DNA from: Oncomelania hupensis
Taxonomy: Eukaryota > Mollusca > Gastropoda > Littorinimorpha > Pomatiopsidae
Reading direction: 5' to 3'
Assembly: GCA_036898135.1 (NCBI GenBank)
Contig: CM072522.1
Coordinates: 34,236,451 to 34,300,450 of the forward strand
DNA length: 64,000 bases
Position numbers and translations under genes: made by a program. The notes under the pieces are model-generated. The model saw only the letters and a program-made list of their open reading frames with translations, had not been told where the DNA came from and searched no databases. Each line of letters begins with the position of its first letter. Positions within the stretch are counted from its first letter, which is position 1. Shown here piece by piece: positions 50,131-63,100 of the stretch.

Positions 50131-53100
50131 GTGAGTTGACACTGAAAATAAGGAAATCGCTGGGCACGATCACTAGCTTCTTCCGTGCTCACATGTTTCG
50201 CTTGCTGTCAGAAATTTATATTATATAACACCTTCATTATCTTTATCCATTTGACGGCTACAATCAACATGATGATTACTCTGCCGTACTGAGGGGCTGC
50301 ATATGAATCAAGAATAGGAGGAAAAGGACCTAGATAGTTGAGAGTAAAAGCGATGGCAAATCTACCCTATGTGGGTTTTATCAGCAGGCTACTGCTTTTC
50401 GACTAGTAGAGGCTATAGCTGATCCCTGCTCTGCCTAATGCAGCATAGACCGTCCTCCTCTCCCCCCCCCTTCCTTCCCATCCCCACCTTTACCCCCACC
50501 GCCACCAACCACACCCACCCATCCCAAAAAAAGTGCTTATACTAGCTAAATGTGGGGGTTTAGTTTGCAGGCACCCTTGACTTGAAGGTGTCAAGGGTGT
50601 CAGCTGCTATAGTTGCTTCAGAAGCCCTGCTGATTCCAGTCTCGAATGGTGTTTGGCAGGAATGAGTACTGCCTGTACTGGGTTTTGCATTGGATTTGGC
50701 GCAGCTGCTTGCAGACATCTACCTGGGGCAGGAACTAATTTGATCTTATCAAAAGTGGCTTGATCATTCAGGATCTTGTACAGCATGGTCAGTCTTGCTA
50801 CTCTTCTATGGTGTTTGAGGGTCAGCTACTTTGAGTCTGTTGATCACCTATGTGACACTGGAGCTGTTGTGGTAGCGGTGACAGCAAATCAAGCGGCTCT
50901 TCTCTGGACTGCCTCGATGCTGTTGATATTGTGTAGGGCTCCCACACTTGCTCCAGCATGGGTCGGACAAAGGTCTGTCAGATTGATGGCGCCCCTGTTC
51001 TCCAGGCGTTGGCGGTCAAGTTGCAGCTGGGGTTGGTCGTGGTTGGTCGCAGAAGGCGATAGACTGCTGTGTCATCAGCGAACAGGCGTGTCAGTGAGGT
51101 GAGTTGTTCTGGTAGGTCATTGATGTAGGCCAGGAAAAGTGCTAGGCCGATGACAGATCCTTGTGGGACTCCTGATCGCATGCTGACATAGACTGACGTG
51201 GCTCAGTTGACCACTACCGCCTGCTGTTGCTCACTAAGGCCTTGAACCACTTTTGACTCTGTAATAGTGTTATTGGTGGAGGAGCATACTGTGATTTATG
51301 CGGTTAAATGCTTTGGCAAAGTCCATGATGACTATGTCAGCTTGGTGACCCTGTTCCATGTTTTCGTTCAGTTCTTAAATAAAAGTCTAGTAGCTGGGTC
51401 TCGCATGATCTTGTTTTACGGAAGCTGTTCTGTTCTGGTCTCAGGACCTCGTTGCTCTCGAGGTGGTTCATCAAAGCGCTGACGATGACATGCTCAAGGA
51501 TCTTATGTGGCACGCTTGTCAGGGAGATCAGGTGATAGTTGGCTGGGTCGTAATGTTTGCCTTTCTTGAAGATTGGTGCGACGTTCGTTTCTCGCCAATC
51601 TGATGGTACTTTGGCTGTGTGGTTGGAGGATTGGTAGATGATGGTCAAGATCAGGGCTATCTCTGTTGCCAGGTCTCTGAGTACTCATGGGCTGATGATC
51701 TATGTAATGTTTACTATATCTAAGACTACGTAATGAATATATAACCAAGTTGTGGTCCTGATTTTGTGGTCCTGATTCGGCCCTTTGCAGTGTGCTGGAA
51801 CTTATAAGTAATGAATAACTAACTTAGTAACTATTTCCTGACAGCAAGCGAAAAACATGTGAGTGCAGAAAGATCAAGCCTATGTTAGTATGTAAGTATG
51901 CTATGCCCCTGGATGATAATTTTGATATAATGATGGTACTATAACTATGATATGAATTTGAATTCCGGTTTAGACTGGGGAAAGACTTTCACAGTTTCAC
52001 TTTCTAAACAAAATCTTGTTAAAAAATATCATGTCCTCATCCCTAGATTTCAGAAATATTTTAGGCAACAAGTTATCTTTAAATAAAAATAAAATTCTGT
52101 TGCCAACCAACCAACGTGTGGGTATTTATTTTTTCATATGAAGATGTTTTTTCCTGAGGACTGCACTCAAAGCGTCTTCTTATGCTTCGGAAAACAAGTC
52201 ACATGATTTTCAACAAGCCCAGCTAATACACTGACGAGCTGATAACACAGCAAAATGGCTGTCTGTATCTAATGTACAAATGCATAGATCTGGGAGAAAA
52301 TAATCCTCAGTATGAGTATTTGATGAGTGACAGTAAAAAAAGATGTAAGATTGAGACGACTGGTGCTGAGAGGGATTTGGGGAGTGATTGTGGATACAGA
52401 TCACAGCTTTGAGACTCGCATTGAGAGTACTGTTAAGAAAGCCAACAAAATATCAGCCCTACTTTTAAGACTCATAAATAATAGATCTAAAGAGATCATT
52501 GTTCTCCTCTTTAAGGCATTACGTTGGAGTTCCCTAATCCTGTTTGGTGTCCATACTTGAGGAAGCATGTTGACTTGATGTCAGCACAGATTCACCAGGA
52601 AGATATGTGGAATTTCTGGACTCTCCTACAAGGAGAGATTGATGTCACTAAGGTTGCCCATTTTTTAGTATAGAAGAGAGAGGGATGATTTCATTGAAAT
52701 TTTTAAAATTGTGCACAATTTTTATGATCCTTGGCTTTAACCACTTCTTCTCTTTTAAATTTTAACGATGTTGGTGTAACACGAGTCCACAGTTTTAAAC
52801 TTACTAAAACTTTTAATCATTCTCCTAAATTTAAGCAGTATTTTACTAATAGAATCGTAACCCTTTTAGCATAATTTGCCTGCCCAGGCTGTGGATGCTT
52901 CAGTAATGGTATTGGATGCAATCAATATTAAAACAAGTTTTCAAAAATAAAAAATGTGATTTTCTTTCTGTTACACTCGATATGATGTTAGTGTTTTTCT
53001 TTATCAGTATTTGATTCAGCCCCGATGCTGAAGTCCTGATAAGGTGTAACTCTGATTCGTTTATCCACGCAGCCTGCTCACTCATCAACAAGTCTGAAGT

Positions 53101-53763
53101 CGATGTATGAAGTTTTCCACTTTTATTCAGCACACATCAACAACTGCATACAATCACTCAATCGCCTTTCCACTCTCAACTTTTACTTTCCAACTCACTA
53201 TCAACAACTACACAACACAGTGCGGCACATGAATATATAACCTCTCTCTCTTCCCGAACAATTTAGAACACGGTAGACTAGAATGACGCACTACAGCCAA
53301 TCAAATAAAAGATCGTCATCACTGACTTACGTCATACATCTTTCTAAACATTCCAGGAACGTTCCCTCAAACTTCGACATTTATCGGGAAAATTCTATCG
53401 ACAGTAAATACGCAAATCCAGAGAATTCTCCAATAATATCGACTAACGAAAATTATCAACGTTATACAAAGCCTCCTCTAACCACAACGCAAACTCAAAT
53501 CAAAGGTAAATAAACTGTATTATTGAATACTTTGCAAAACGAAACGATTAGATCTATCATGCACGCTTCAGACATACTACCATTCGCGTTTCAACGTAAC
53601 ACTTTCTGTCTTCTAATAAGGATATCCCTGCCTTTACACCCCATGTTTGACTGACAGATGTGTTTGTGAGAGTGGGCGAAACATGTGAATGTTGGTAAAG
53701 ATCACAGCGCTTTGATCCTGTTTGGTGATATCAGGAAATGAACGTAAATAGCATCCAGCATTA

Positions 53764-53816
<53 letters not shown>

Positions 53817-53829
53817 ACAGTATTATAAC

Positions 53830-53895
<66 letters not shown>

Positions 53896-53897
53896 AC

Positions 53898-53966
<69 letters not shown>

Positions 53967-56900
53967 CACTCAATGTGTTCAAGAACTGTATAGACAGGTT
54001 ATTTAAGGATAGCATCTACTCCACCAATTTGAAGTCTAAAAGGGTCTAAATTGGTAGACACTGAGGCCAGCACTGGGTCTGGGTCTAAGGCCCTCATCAA
54101 GATTTATTATGAGTGCCAAAGGCTGTTAGCCTGTATGCTGAACTAAGCTATGCTGCCATTTGGCTGCAGAGAAGAGGAGATCGAGATCTTCCCTATCACA
54201 CTCCCTCATTGCCCAGAGGACAGCATCTGTCTAGGATTATATCGCAAGATGCCATCACCAAGCTCCAATTCCCTCTCTTTAGGTGAGACACAAAGTCTGT
54301 GCAGTAGACTACCAAATGTCTCACTTGAGGTGAGAGACAAAGTCTGTGCAGTAGACTACCAAATGTCTCACTTTAGGTGAGAGACAAAGTCTGTACAGTA
54401 GACTACCAAATGTCGCACTTTAGGTGAGACACAAAGTCTGTGCAGTAGACTACCAAATGTCTCACTTTAGGTGGTAACACAAAGTCTGTGCAGTAGACTA
54501 CCAAATGTCGCACTTTAGGTGAGACACAAAGTCTGTGCAGTAGACTACCAAATGTCTCACTTTAGGTGAGACACAAAGTCTGTGCAGTAGACTACCAAAT
54601 GTCTCACTTTAGGTGAGACACAAAGTCTGTGCAGTAGACTACCAAATGTCTCACTTGAGGTGAGACACAAAGTCTGTGCAGTAGACTACCAAATGTCGCA
54701 CTTTAGGTGAGACACAAAGTCTGTGCAGTAGACTACCAAATGTCTCACTTGAGGTGAGACACAAAGTCTGTGCAGTAGACTACCAAATGTCGCACTTTAG
54801 GTGAGACATTTGGTAGTCTATTGCACCCTTGTCAAGAAATATTCTCATTTATTTTTAGTTATTTATATATTTAAAATTGTATTTTTATTATTTTTGGGGG
54901 GGTGGTGGGTGGTGGTGGTTATATCTGTGCAGAGATTGCAGTACGAGAAAGCCAGCACGCTTCTCACACCAGCGATGAACAGATTGTCAGAGCCACAGCA
55001 TGTATGACTGACGGCAAGTTAGAGAAGAAGGAGAATTCAGAGCGCAAAACAGCACGTTACAGTGAGTCAGGCGGCATGGAGGAGCCCCATGACCCAGCGT
55101 TGTCTAAAGTGAAGACGGAGCCGGACATTGACATGGTGGAGCCACATGACCCAGCGTTGTCTAAAGTGAAGACTGAACCGGACATTGACATGGTGGAGCC
55201 ACATGACCCAGTGTTGTCTAAAGTGAAGACAGAGCCTGACAGTGATGCAGATGAAGAAGAGCTGCCGGTGTTCTTTGGAATGACAGGTAATGTGGAAAGT
55301 TTGTACTTTACCAAACAAAACAATAAAGTATTTTTCACCAAAAATAAATGAGTTTTGAATCTGTAGAACCTAAACTATGTATCTCTTAACCATCTTTGCC
55401 GAAGGGCACCCATCGGCACCTATAGAAAAAGCTTTACTACGTTACCGTAGAGAACCTATGACTATGAGCAACCACTGTACATGTGTCTCACCTGGGTCAG
55501 GGTGGAGAATTGTCCGCGAATCCGCGGATTTCCGCGGAAGGCATTTGCATTTCCGAGAAAAAAATATTGAATTCCGAGTGTGAGAAGCTGAGGGCTACCC
55601 TTTACTGGGCATAGCGGCCTAAAGCGGCCGAAGGTCTAAACAGGCAAAACGTCCAAAAGTGTCCGTATCAACCATGTGGTTATATTCTCGCGTTGTTTGA
55701 AAGATTGCGAGACTTCCGGCAATTAACTTCCGGTTTATTCTGATTGTGAAAACATTCGACTGCATTTCCACAAGTTTTCTCTGTGATGCGTTCGTTTTTT
55801 CGATTTTTTTTCTCAAATTTTCTTATGTGTGTGTCTAAAATGGATGGTTTGGATTCTTCCACTGATGAAGGGGAGTTTACAGGCTTCCATTTATCAGACA
55901 TTTAAGTGAGAGAAATGGACTTGGAGTTGAAGTCGGAGGAAGAGATCGGTACTGACATTAGACAATTAGTGTCAGTAGCGACTAGTGTGCATGCATACGA
56001 TCTTTCAGACTGGCATGAAAGTGAAGAAGAGGAGGGAGCTTGTTTGGACTTTTAAAAACTTTTTTTGTGTATACACATGGAGTAATAACAAACAAGACAT
56101 GACAAGAGAAGTATAAAAAGGTAGATAATCAAAAGAGATTTATTTCTGTTCATTTAGCATTTTATTTCATTTAAATCTATACACTAGTCACTAATACCTA
56201 AGATGTAGTGTTTTTATTAACGTACCCCTAAATATCTCTAAAATTATAAAAATTCTTGCCTGTTTACAGCAAAAAAAATAGACAAACGTGTGCCCAGTAA
56301 AATTGGAAATGTGGAGTTTGTGTGTAACAGTGGTGGACCTCAAACTTTGTTAGGCCTACAAATCAAGATTCTTAACTTTTTTGAAAGACAGGTGCATAAA
56401 ACATTCTTTTTTTTTTGTTGTTGTTGTTGTTGTTTCTATTTATGTTTACTTTGTGCTTTTTGCTTTCAGGAGAGGCCCTAAATTACTTTCAAAATTGCAT
56501 AAATTCATTTTCTTCCAGGGGGCGAATACCGGGGCTTGGCCCCTGGGCCCCGGCCGGATTTCAGAGATTTCTTGATTCAGTTGTTCTCCACCCTGCTGGG
56601 TGCATTATCAGTGATCGTCCTAGGGATTTGCAAAACCGGTACGACGTCACAGTAAACAAACCCACTCGAACCCAATCGGTAGGCCAGTCACAGAAAGTGA
56701 TATGACTCATAGCAAAGCTTAATAATGCGTCACTATTTTTGCCACCGAAAATCTGCCGACGAATGCAGTGATTAATTTATTGCTCACCATAAAGCCTACT
56801 AACTATAACTGAAACGATGTTTGCCAAAAATAAAAGTAAATAACAGGCCTTTCTTACCTAAACATCTTCGTCTTCACATAAACTTCTTTTATCACCCCTC

Positions 56901-57172
56901 TCCCCCCTAGCAAAAAATGAAAAAAGATATTTTTGCTTCTTCATTATTACTAGCCTATCTGCCACTGTCGCAATACATACTGACGAGCACGAGGAAAGAA
57001 AAAATAGAAAAGTGCGCGAGTTTAATTTATCCGTATTCACGATAGTCTTGCGCCCGCCAATGTTATATCATTCTGTATTAATTACCTCAAAGAATATGGA
57101 AAGGCTACTGAACGCATTCGCAGGCCTCTCGTCTACACTCCCTAAACACATAATCAGCGTGGCTGGCTGGCT

Positions 57173-57232
<60 letters not shown>

Positions 57233-59874
57233 ATTTCTCTTGTGTTTTTTTTCTCTTTTTCTTTATTTTTGAAACCAGTCAAACAAAATAAGAACCGGTA
57301 GGCTTTACCGGCTACTGATTTTTCAACCGGTATTTTTAGTCACAAAACCGGTAAAATACCGGTAATTTCCGGTTAAATCCCTCCCTGCATTATTGTTACT
57401 ATAATTGAGAGTCTTACCCAAACAAGAGTGCTGTTTTCACCATTTCCTGCCTGGTTGATTGAGCCTATTCTTGTCAAGATTGACAAACTTTTCACTCTAC
57501 AGCTATTTGTCAACGTTTAACAAGGCATGAAGCAAGAATTCCATGGGTTTACAGCTGCGGTTTTAGTCAAGATTGATCCAAGTGAGGTCAAAAGTGATCT
57601 AGATTTCAACTTTGAAGGGGGGCGTCAACCTCCACGATCAGCATCGGCCATACTACCCTGTGAGGCGCTGCTGCAAGAAATAGTGGCAATATATTTGTTT
57701 GGGCTTTTTCGTCCAAAGCAGCCTCATCAATGCTTTTCATCCTCTTCTGCAAGACCAACTGTCCCAGGCGGCGGTGAAAAACGCAGTCAAGACCCCCCCC
57801 CCCCCTCCCTCCTTGTTCTTCCCAACCCCAGCGGCCGTCTTCAAAGAGTTGGCGAGGACGTCATCACAAAGTAACACATGACTGTGCAAACCAGTGTGGC
57901 ACGGCAAACTGTCAGTGATATCCCACCCAGCACCCACTCCTGAGGAGTCCAGCAAGAAATAAAGAACAATGTCCAGTGCATGAAGATGCATCAGCCCATG
58001 GGCCATGGAGTTGAGACAGTCAGGGGCTGCCGCCTTTGAAGGGTGCACTTATGCAAATGACGTTGTTTTTGCACAGTTCCATGTAGACCCTAGGCAGTAA
58101 GATGTCAGCAATAACATTTGAGCAGTTAAAATTGGTTGTATCGTGCAGTTTAGGAGTTTGACAGGTTTTTTAAGTTTTTAATGTTAAACATTTTGCCCAA
58201 ACAAGTCACTTAAAAAAATTGTTTGGTTCAATATAATTTTTTTTTTTTTAATGGCAATTTTTTTTGTCTGATGTATTGGAGAATGCTAGAAAAATGTTTG
58301 AATAATTTTTAAAACAATATTTTTTTTCTGTGCCTTTTGAAAAAAACACTGAGAAAATACAGGAGTTACTTCCCTTGACCTGGGATCTTAGAAAGGCTGG
58401 TCTTTGCCAAAAAGTCTAAGGGTAAGAGGGGTTAAAAAAAAAAAAGAAGAAGAAAAAACAAAGCTTTGTTTGCTAATGTGTACACATGTAGTGGGTGGAA
58501 CAGTGGTTTTGGCACAGGCTAACAATGTTCCATGTTAAGCAACATTGGGAAGTGCTAGTACTTGGATATGATGGATGTCCAGGCATGGAATGCAGCCACA
58601 AACATGGCACAAAAAGAATGAAACAAGCACACGACAGGCCACTAGGCCACCCAAGCTGTGAACGGGTACTGGGATTTTGTTTAGAACTGGAGAAGGCGAA
58701 GCAGTTTTTCCTTAAATATCAATCCTGGATTTTCCTTTGTCATATACTTAAAACACAGTCATAGTCATTTGTATGTGTGTGTTTTGATTTGGTATTTCAT
58801 GTTTCGCTTTATTTATTTGTAGTTTTTTTTCCTTCTGTAAAGCTTTATGAGTTCTTGAGAGGAAGGGCAGTGTACAAATGTTTACTACTATTATTACTAT
58901 TATTATTATTATTTTTATTATTACTATTACTATTATTATATCGGAACATTTGGTCATGAAACCAGAATCGGCTGTTATTCATTCCTCTTCGCAACAGTCG
59001 ACACATTCTACAACACCATACAATTGAATTTCAAGATTCAAGATCCAAGCTATATTTAGTTTCCTCGTAAATCACAAGGAAATGTAATGGGAGTCATGAC
59101 CATTGCACATAAATGGCGATAATACTTACAAAATTAATATAAAACAAAATAACATTCTTCATATATCACATTATCACAGAGCAACACAATAACGTTTTCA
59201 CGAACAGTATGTAAAATCAGACACACTTTTACTTCCACAGAGAAAGCTTGCAGGCAGTCAGCAACAGTCACACCTGCATACCCGCAACCACATAAGAAAG
59301 CATCCAGGCTGTCAGCAACGATCACACCTGCATACCAACAACCACATTAGAAAGCTTGCAGGCAATCAGCAACGATCACACCTGCATACCCTAAAACCAA
59401 ACCGCAGTTAGTCTTCCACCAAACAGCGGCACAAACCCTGGACATATATATAATACTAGTGGTTTTTGTACCCTGGCAAGCCAGGGTACACAGGTAGCTG
59501 TTTAAAATGTAGACAGAGAGACAACTGTTGTGAGCGAGTTTCATTTGGACGATGCTACCTCCCCATATCCCCCTTGATACCTCACCATACCCACCCCCTC
59601 TGATATCTCCCCGTCTCCCCCCCCCCCATGATGTCTCCCCATACCCCCTTGATACCTCCCGAACCCACTTGATACCTCCCCATACCCCCTTGTAGCCTAC
59701 CTGTACCCTCCTTGATACTTCCCCGTTGATCGTTTCGCAGGTATGGATAAAAGGAATCGACCATCACCATACCCCCTTATATATACCCGTATCCCCGTTA
59801 TGCCTACCCATGCCCCTTTAAACCTACCCGTAGCCCCCTTTTACCTACACGAACCACCCCATCCCGATCCTTGG

Positions 59875-59930
<56 letters not shown>

Positions 59931-59949
59931 CTAATAACACTAATAATAT

Positions 59950-60005
<56 letters not shown>

Positions 60006-60120
60006 ATAATAATAATAATATTGAATATAGAATAATACAAATAGACATTTTAAAAAAAACAAGGTTTTAAAAGAAAATTTGATATAAGATATAATAATAG
60101 TAATAATAATAGTAATAATA

Positions 60121-60151
<31 letters not shown>

Positions 60152-63100
60152 ATTAAAGGTAAAAAGCCTATATTAAAAAGAAAAATATCCATATTGTAGT
60201 GTAAAAGAAAAAATTCGGCCCGCATGAGGTTTGAACTTGGGTCGTCCTGCACGGTAGGCGAATGTTTTACTAACTAAGCTAACAAGGCTTCCTAGAAATA
60301 CCATCAATTTTTTGGTCTATATGGGAAAACATGCTGAAACCTCAATTTGATTTTTAATGGAAGCGCGTGGAATGAGGCTATTGCAGTTTGTGGACATTTT
60401 GTTTATTTATTTATCTCAGAAACGGTTAAATGTTTGGTAAGGAAATGTCGGCTATAACGATTTCGTGGGTTTTGAGCACACAGCAGACCGATCCGCGGCG
60501 CACAGCACCTGCCCAGATCTGCGTCCATACCGGACAAACTTTATAGTAGAGGCGAAGAAGGACTTCCGGCTAAGCAATTTATATATATGCTCACGCACAT
60601 GAATGAGATCACATTGACGCAATCAAGAAATAGTGTTGAGATGTGTGTGTGTGCACGTGTAGATGGGTTGTAAAATGATGAAATGCCATGAAGATGAAAT
60701 GCGATGATACGTGTATATCAATGAGACCTTTAACAGACCAGAATAATTGTATATCTCATTTGTAACGTTGTGATTTGTGCATTTCAGACAGCAGTGTGGC
60801 GCAGCAAACAGAGGCAGGGAGCTGGAAGCCAGGGAGAGACATGGGCACACATCAAGTGGCAGGGAACTGGAAGCCAGGGAGAGACATGGGCACACATCAA
60901 GTGGCAGGGAACTGGAAGCCAGGGAGAGATATGGGCACACATCAAGTGGCAGGGAACTGGAAGCCAGGGAGAGACATGGGCACACATCAAGTGGCAGGGA
61001 GCTGGACGCCAGGGAGAGACATGGGCACACGTCAAGTGGCATCTGAGGTAATTGATAAGCCTATCTTTGAGACATCTGTGGGTACAAAGCTACAAGTGTG
61101 GATTTAGAAATGGCTGACCAAGATGATGGCAGCAACAGGGATTTGTATCACTTGTCAGTAACAACCACCTATTTTCCGATAACATCGCCCTGATGCATAG
61201 GCAGCATATGCCCCACCACCACCACACTCACTTTCCCCCTCCCCATTCACACCCCCCTCTCTGCCCCTATCCCCCTGCCCACCTCCCTCTCTGCCCCCCT
61301 CCCCCTGCCCCCTCCTGTACTCCTTTGGATGAGAGTAAAATCCAAAGTCTATTCTGTGCTCACATGCATTCCGTCACACAGACTTTACAGATTTTGACAC
61401 TCATGTCCTAGATCAGCGAGTACCTGTTTCAGCAACACACCCACCATGCTTATTTCAGGCATTTTGGGTGGTACACGACGGTCCACTAGGCAGAAAGAAG
61501 GGAGAAAAAAAAAAGCCAACAAAATACTACAATATCCATGCAAAAATGCTACTGCTCGGCTGAAAATGCTATTAAAATTTTATATCTGTACTAGTGATAA
61601 AGAGTACTTGTGTATCCAAATAAATGCCTATCCATCCATCTATCGTTAGGTCCGTCATTGCAATACTTTATTGTGACTTAGAACCTATTTTATTTGTCAA
61701 AACCAAACTTGGTTGGATGATGCGTAGCAATCAAAGCTATTGAAAAAAAAGTTATCAATGAATGACCTCGCGCAGGTCAATAAATGTTAATCTAAAATTT
61801 AAAATTTTCACGAAATTTCTTAAGTTATTAATAGCAGATGTATGATTGTCTGATGCATGATAGATTTCATTTATAGTGAGACACACCTTGCCATCATCAA
61901 CACCACCAACAAACCAAACCCCAATCCTCAGCGCAGGACTAAACGTCAGAAGCACCCCCTGACTTTCCAACTCCCATCCTGTCGTGCACTCTACCGACAA
62001 CAGTCCTTCTTCCCTCGAACAATCGACGAGTGGAACAAGCTCCCTGCCCATGTGGTCTTAGACCCTGAGCTGGAGAGCTTCAAATCCCAGCTGTAACCCC
62101 TCCTTCCCCTTCCCCCTTTCTGCCTACCCCCTCCCCCCCCCCACACACACACTCTACCCCCCAACCCCAACCCCTACTTTTTTTTTTTTTTGGGGTGGCG
62201 TACTTTTATAAGTGCAATGCACCACCTCCTCAAACGTTGGCTGCAGCGTCCTCAATAAGTTGAGGTTGGCAGCCCCAAACGAAAGAAGAAGAAGACCAAC
62301 TTTGCAAGATTGGTGACACTGCGAGGTCAAGGAATAGATTGATATTTTATATATGTTCCGTTTTTGTGTTGATTTTAAAAATCAGTGTCATTTTAGGCCT
62401 TTGTTGGAATTAGTCCAACGTCAATGGTTCTCTTTGACCCAAACTGTGCATCAACATTGGTTTATTAGATCATACATGAGCCTTAGAAATCATTTGATGG
62501 TCAAGGTCATTACAAGATCACTGTTCTTATTAACATAATAGAAATTGTGCCCTATTTGATCACACATGAGTATTTATGGGGCATTGAAGATCAGTCAAGG
62601 TCATCTAAAGATCAAAGTCAACAATATGTTTTGTTTCAACCATTCCATCTAATTTTTAGAAAAAAAAACTTAATCCATATTGTGGAACATGTTGTGGATA
62701 AGATTTAAGTAAAGACAAATTTCTGTATGTGATGAACATCAGAAAATAAAGTTATATTGTATTGTATTGTAAGTTCCCTATGTGAGTCATATGGGGTTTA
62801 TTCTTCTAGTCACAATACAGTGGGTCAGAGTAGACGAGGCCTTTCACCAAGTGTCTTTGTTTAAATTGGGGATACTTCAAAGTTGTGTAATTTCAGGACT
62901 ATATTTTTTGTTTTGTTTAAAGTTTGCTCACCCAGGTAGTCTCAGGCACTCATACTTATTATATGAATATAAGTTGTATAGCCATTTGTTCTGTGGGGAC
63001 TATTCTTTTTTTTTTTTCTGTGAGTAAGTGGTGTTTCTGCAGATTCCTTCACAACCAGAGGGTTCATTGTTTGATGTCAGCCCCACTGTCCCACAGTCAT

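Larger units (their letters stand above)
52320..54155 (+). mobile_element. CR1/L2-group LINE C-terminal fragment split by nested insertions
   Basis: 52320-52918 gives LRGIWGVIVDTDHSFETRIE, STVKKANKISALLLRLINNR and FKALRWSSLILFGVHT; 53966-54155 resumes with CACTCAATGTGTTCAAGAAC and AGGATAGCATCTACTCCACC. The uninterrupted order is seen reversed at 9488-10090. Between lie a short repeat with (TTA)n tail and a solo LTR. Confidence 0.8.

Noticed and set aside
54276..54827. CRISPR-like array
   Set aside because: Regular repeats but without unique spacers; animal intronic minisatellite.
57527..57874. 115-codon forward frame in gene C intron 2
   Set aside because: Overlaps other frames of similar length, contains a C tract coding PPPP, and has no recognised domain or splice context.
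59804..60252. Reverse frames of Ser, Val, Ile or Tyr runs
   Set aside because: Direct translation of (TAA)n and (TAC)n microsatellites.
60216..60293. Possible functional tRNA gene
   Set aside because: Box A and B are present but the acceptor stem mismatches at several positions.
60623..61042. Reverse 139-codon frame over exon 3 repeats of gene C
   Set aside because: Mirror of the 45-bp repeat; the forward frame is supported by splice sites and paralogues.
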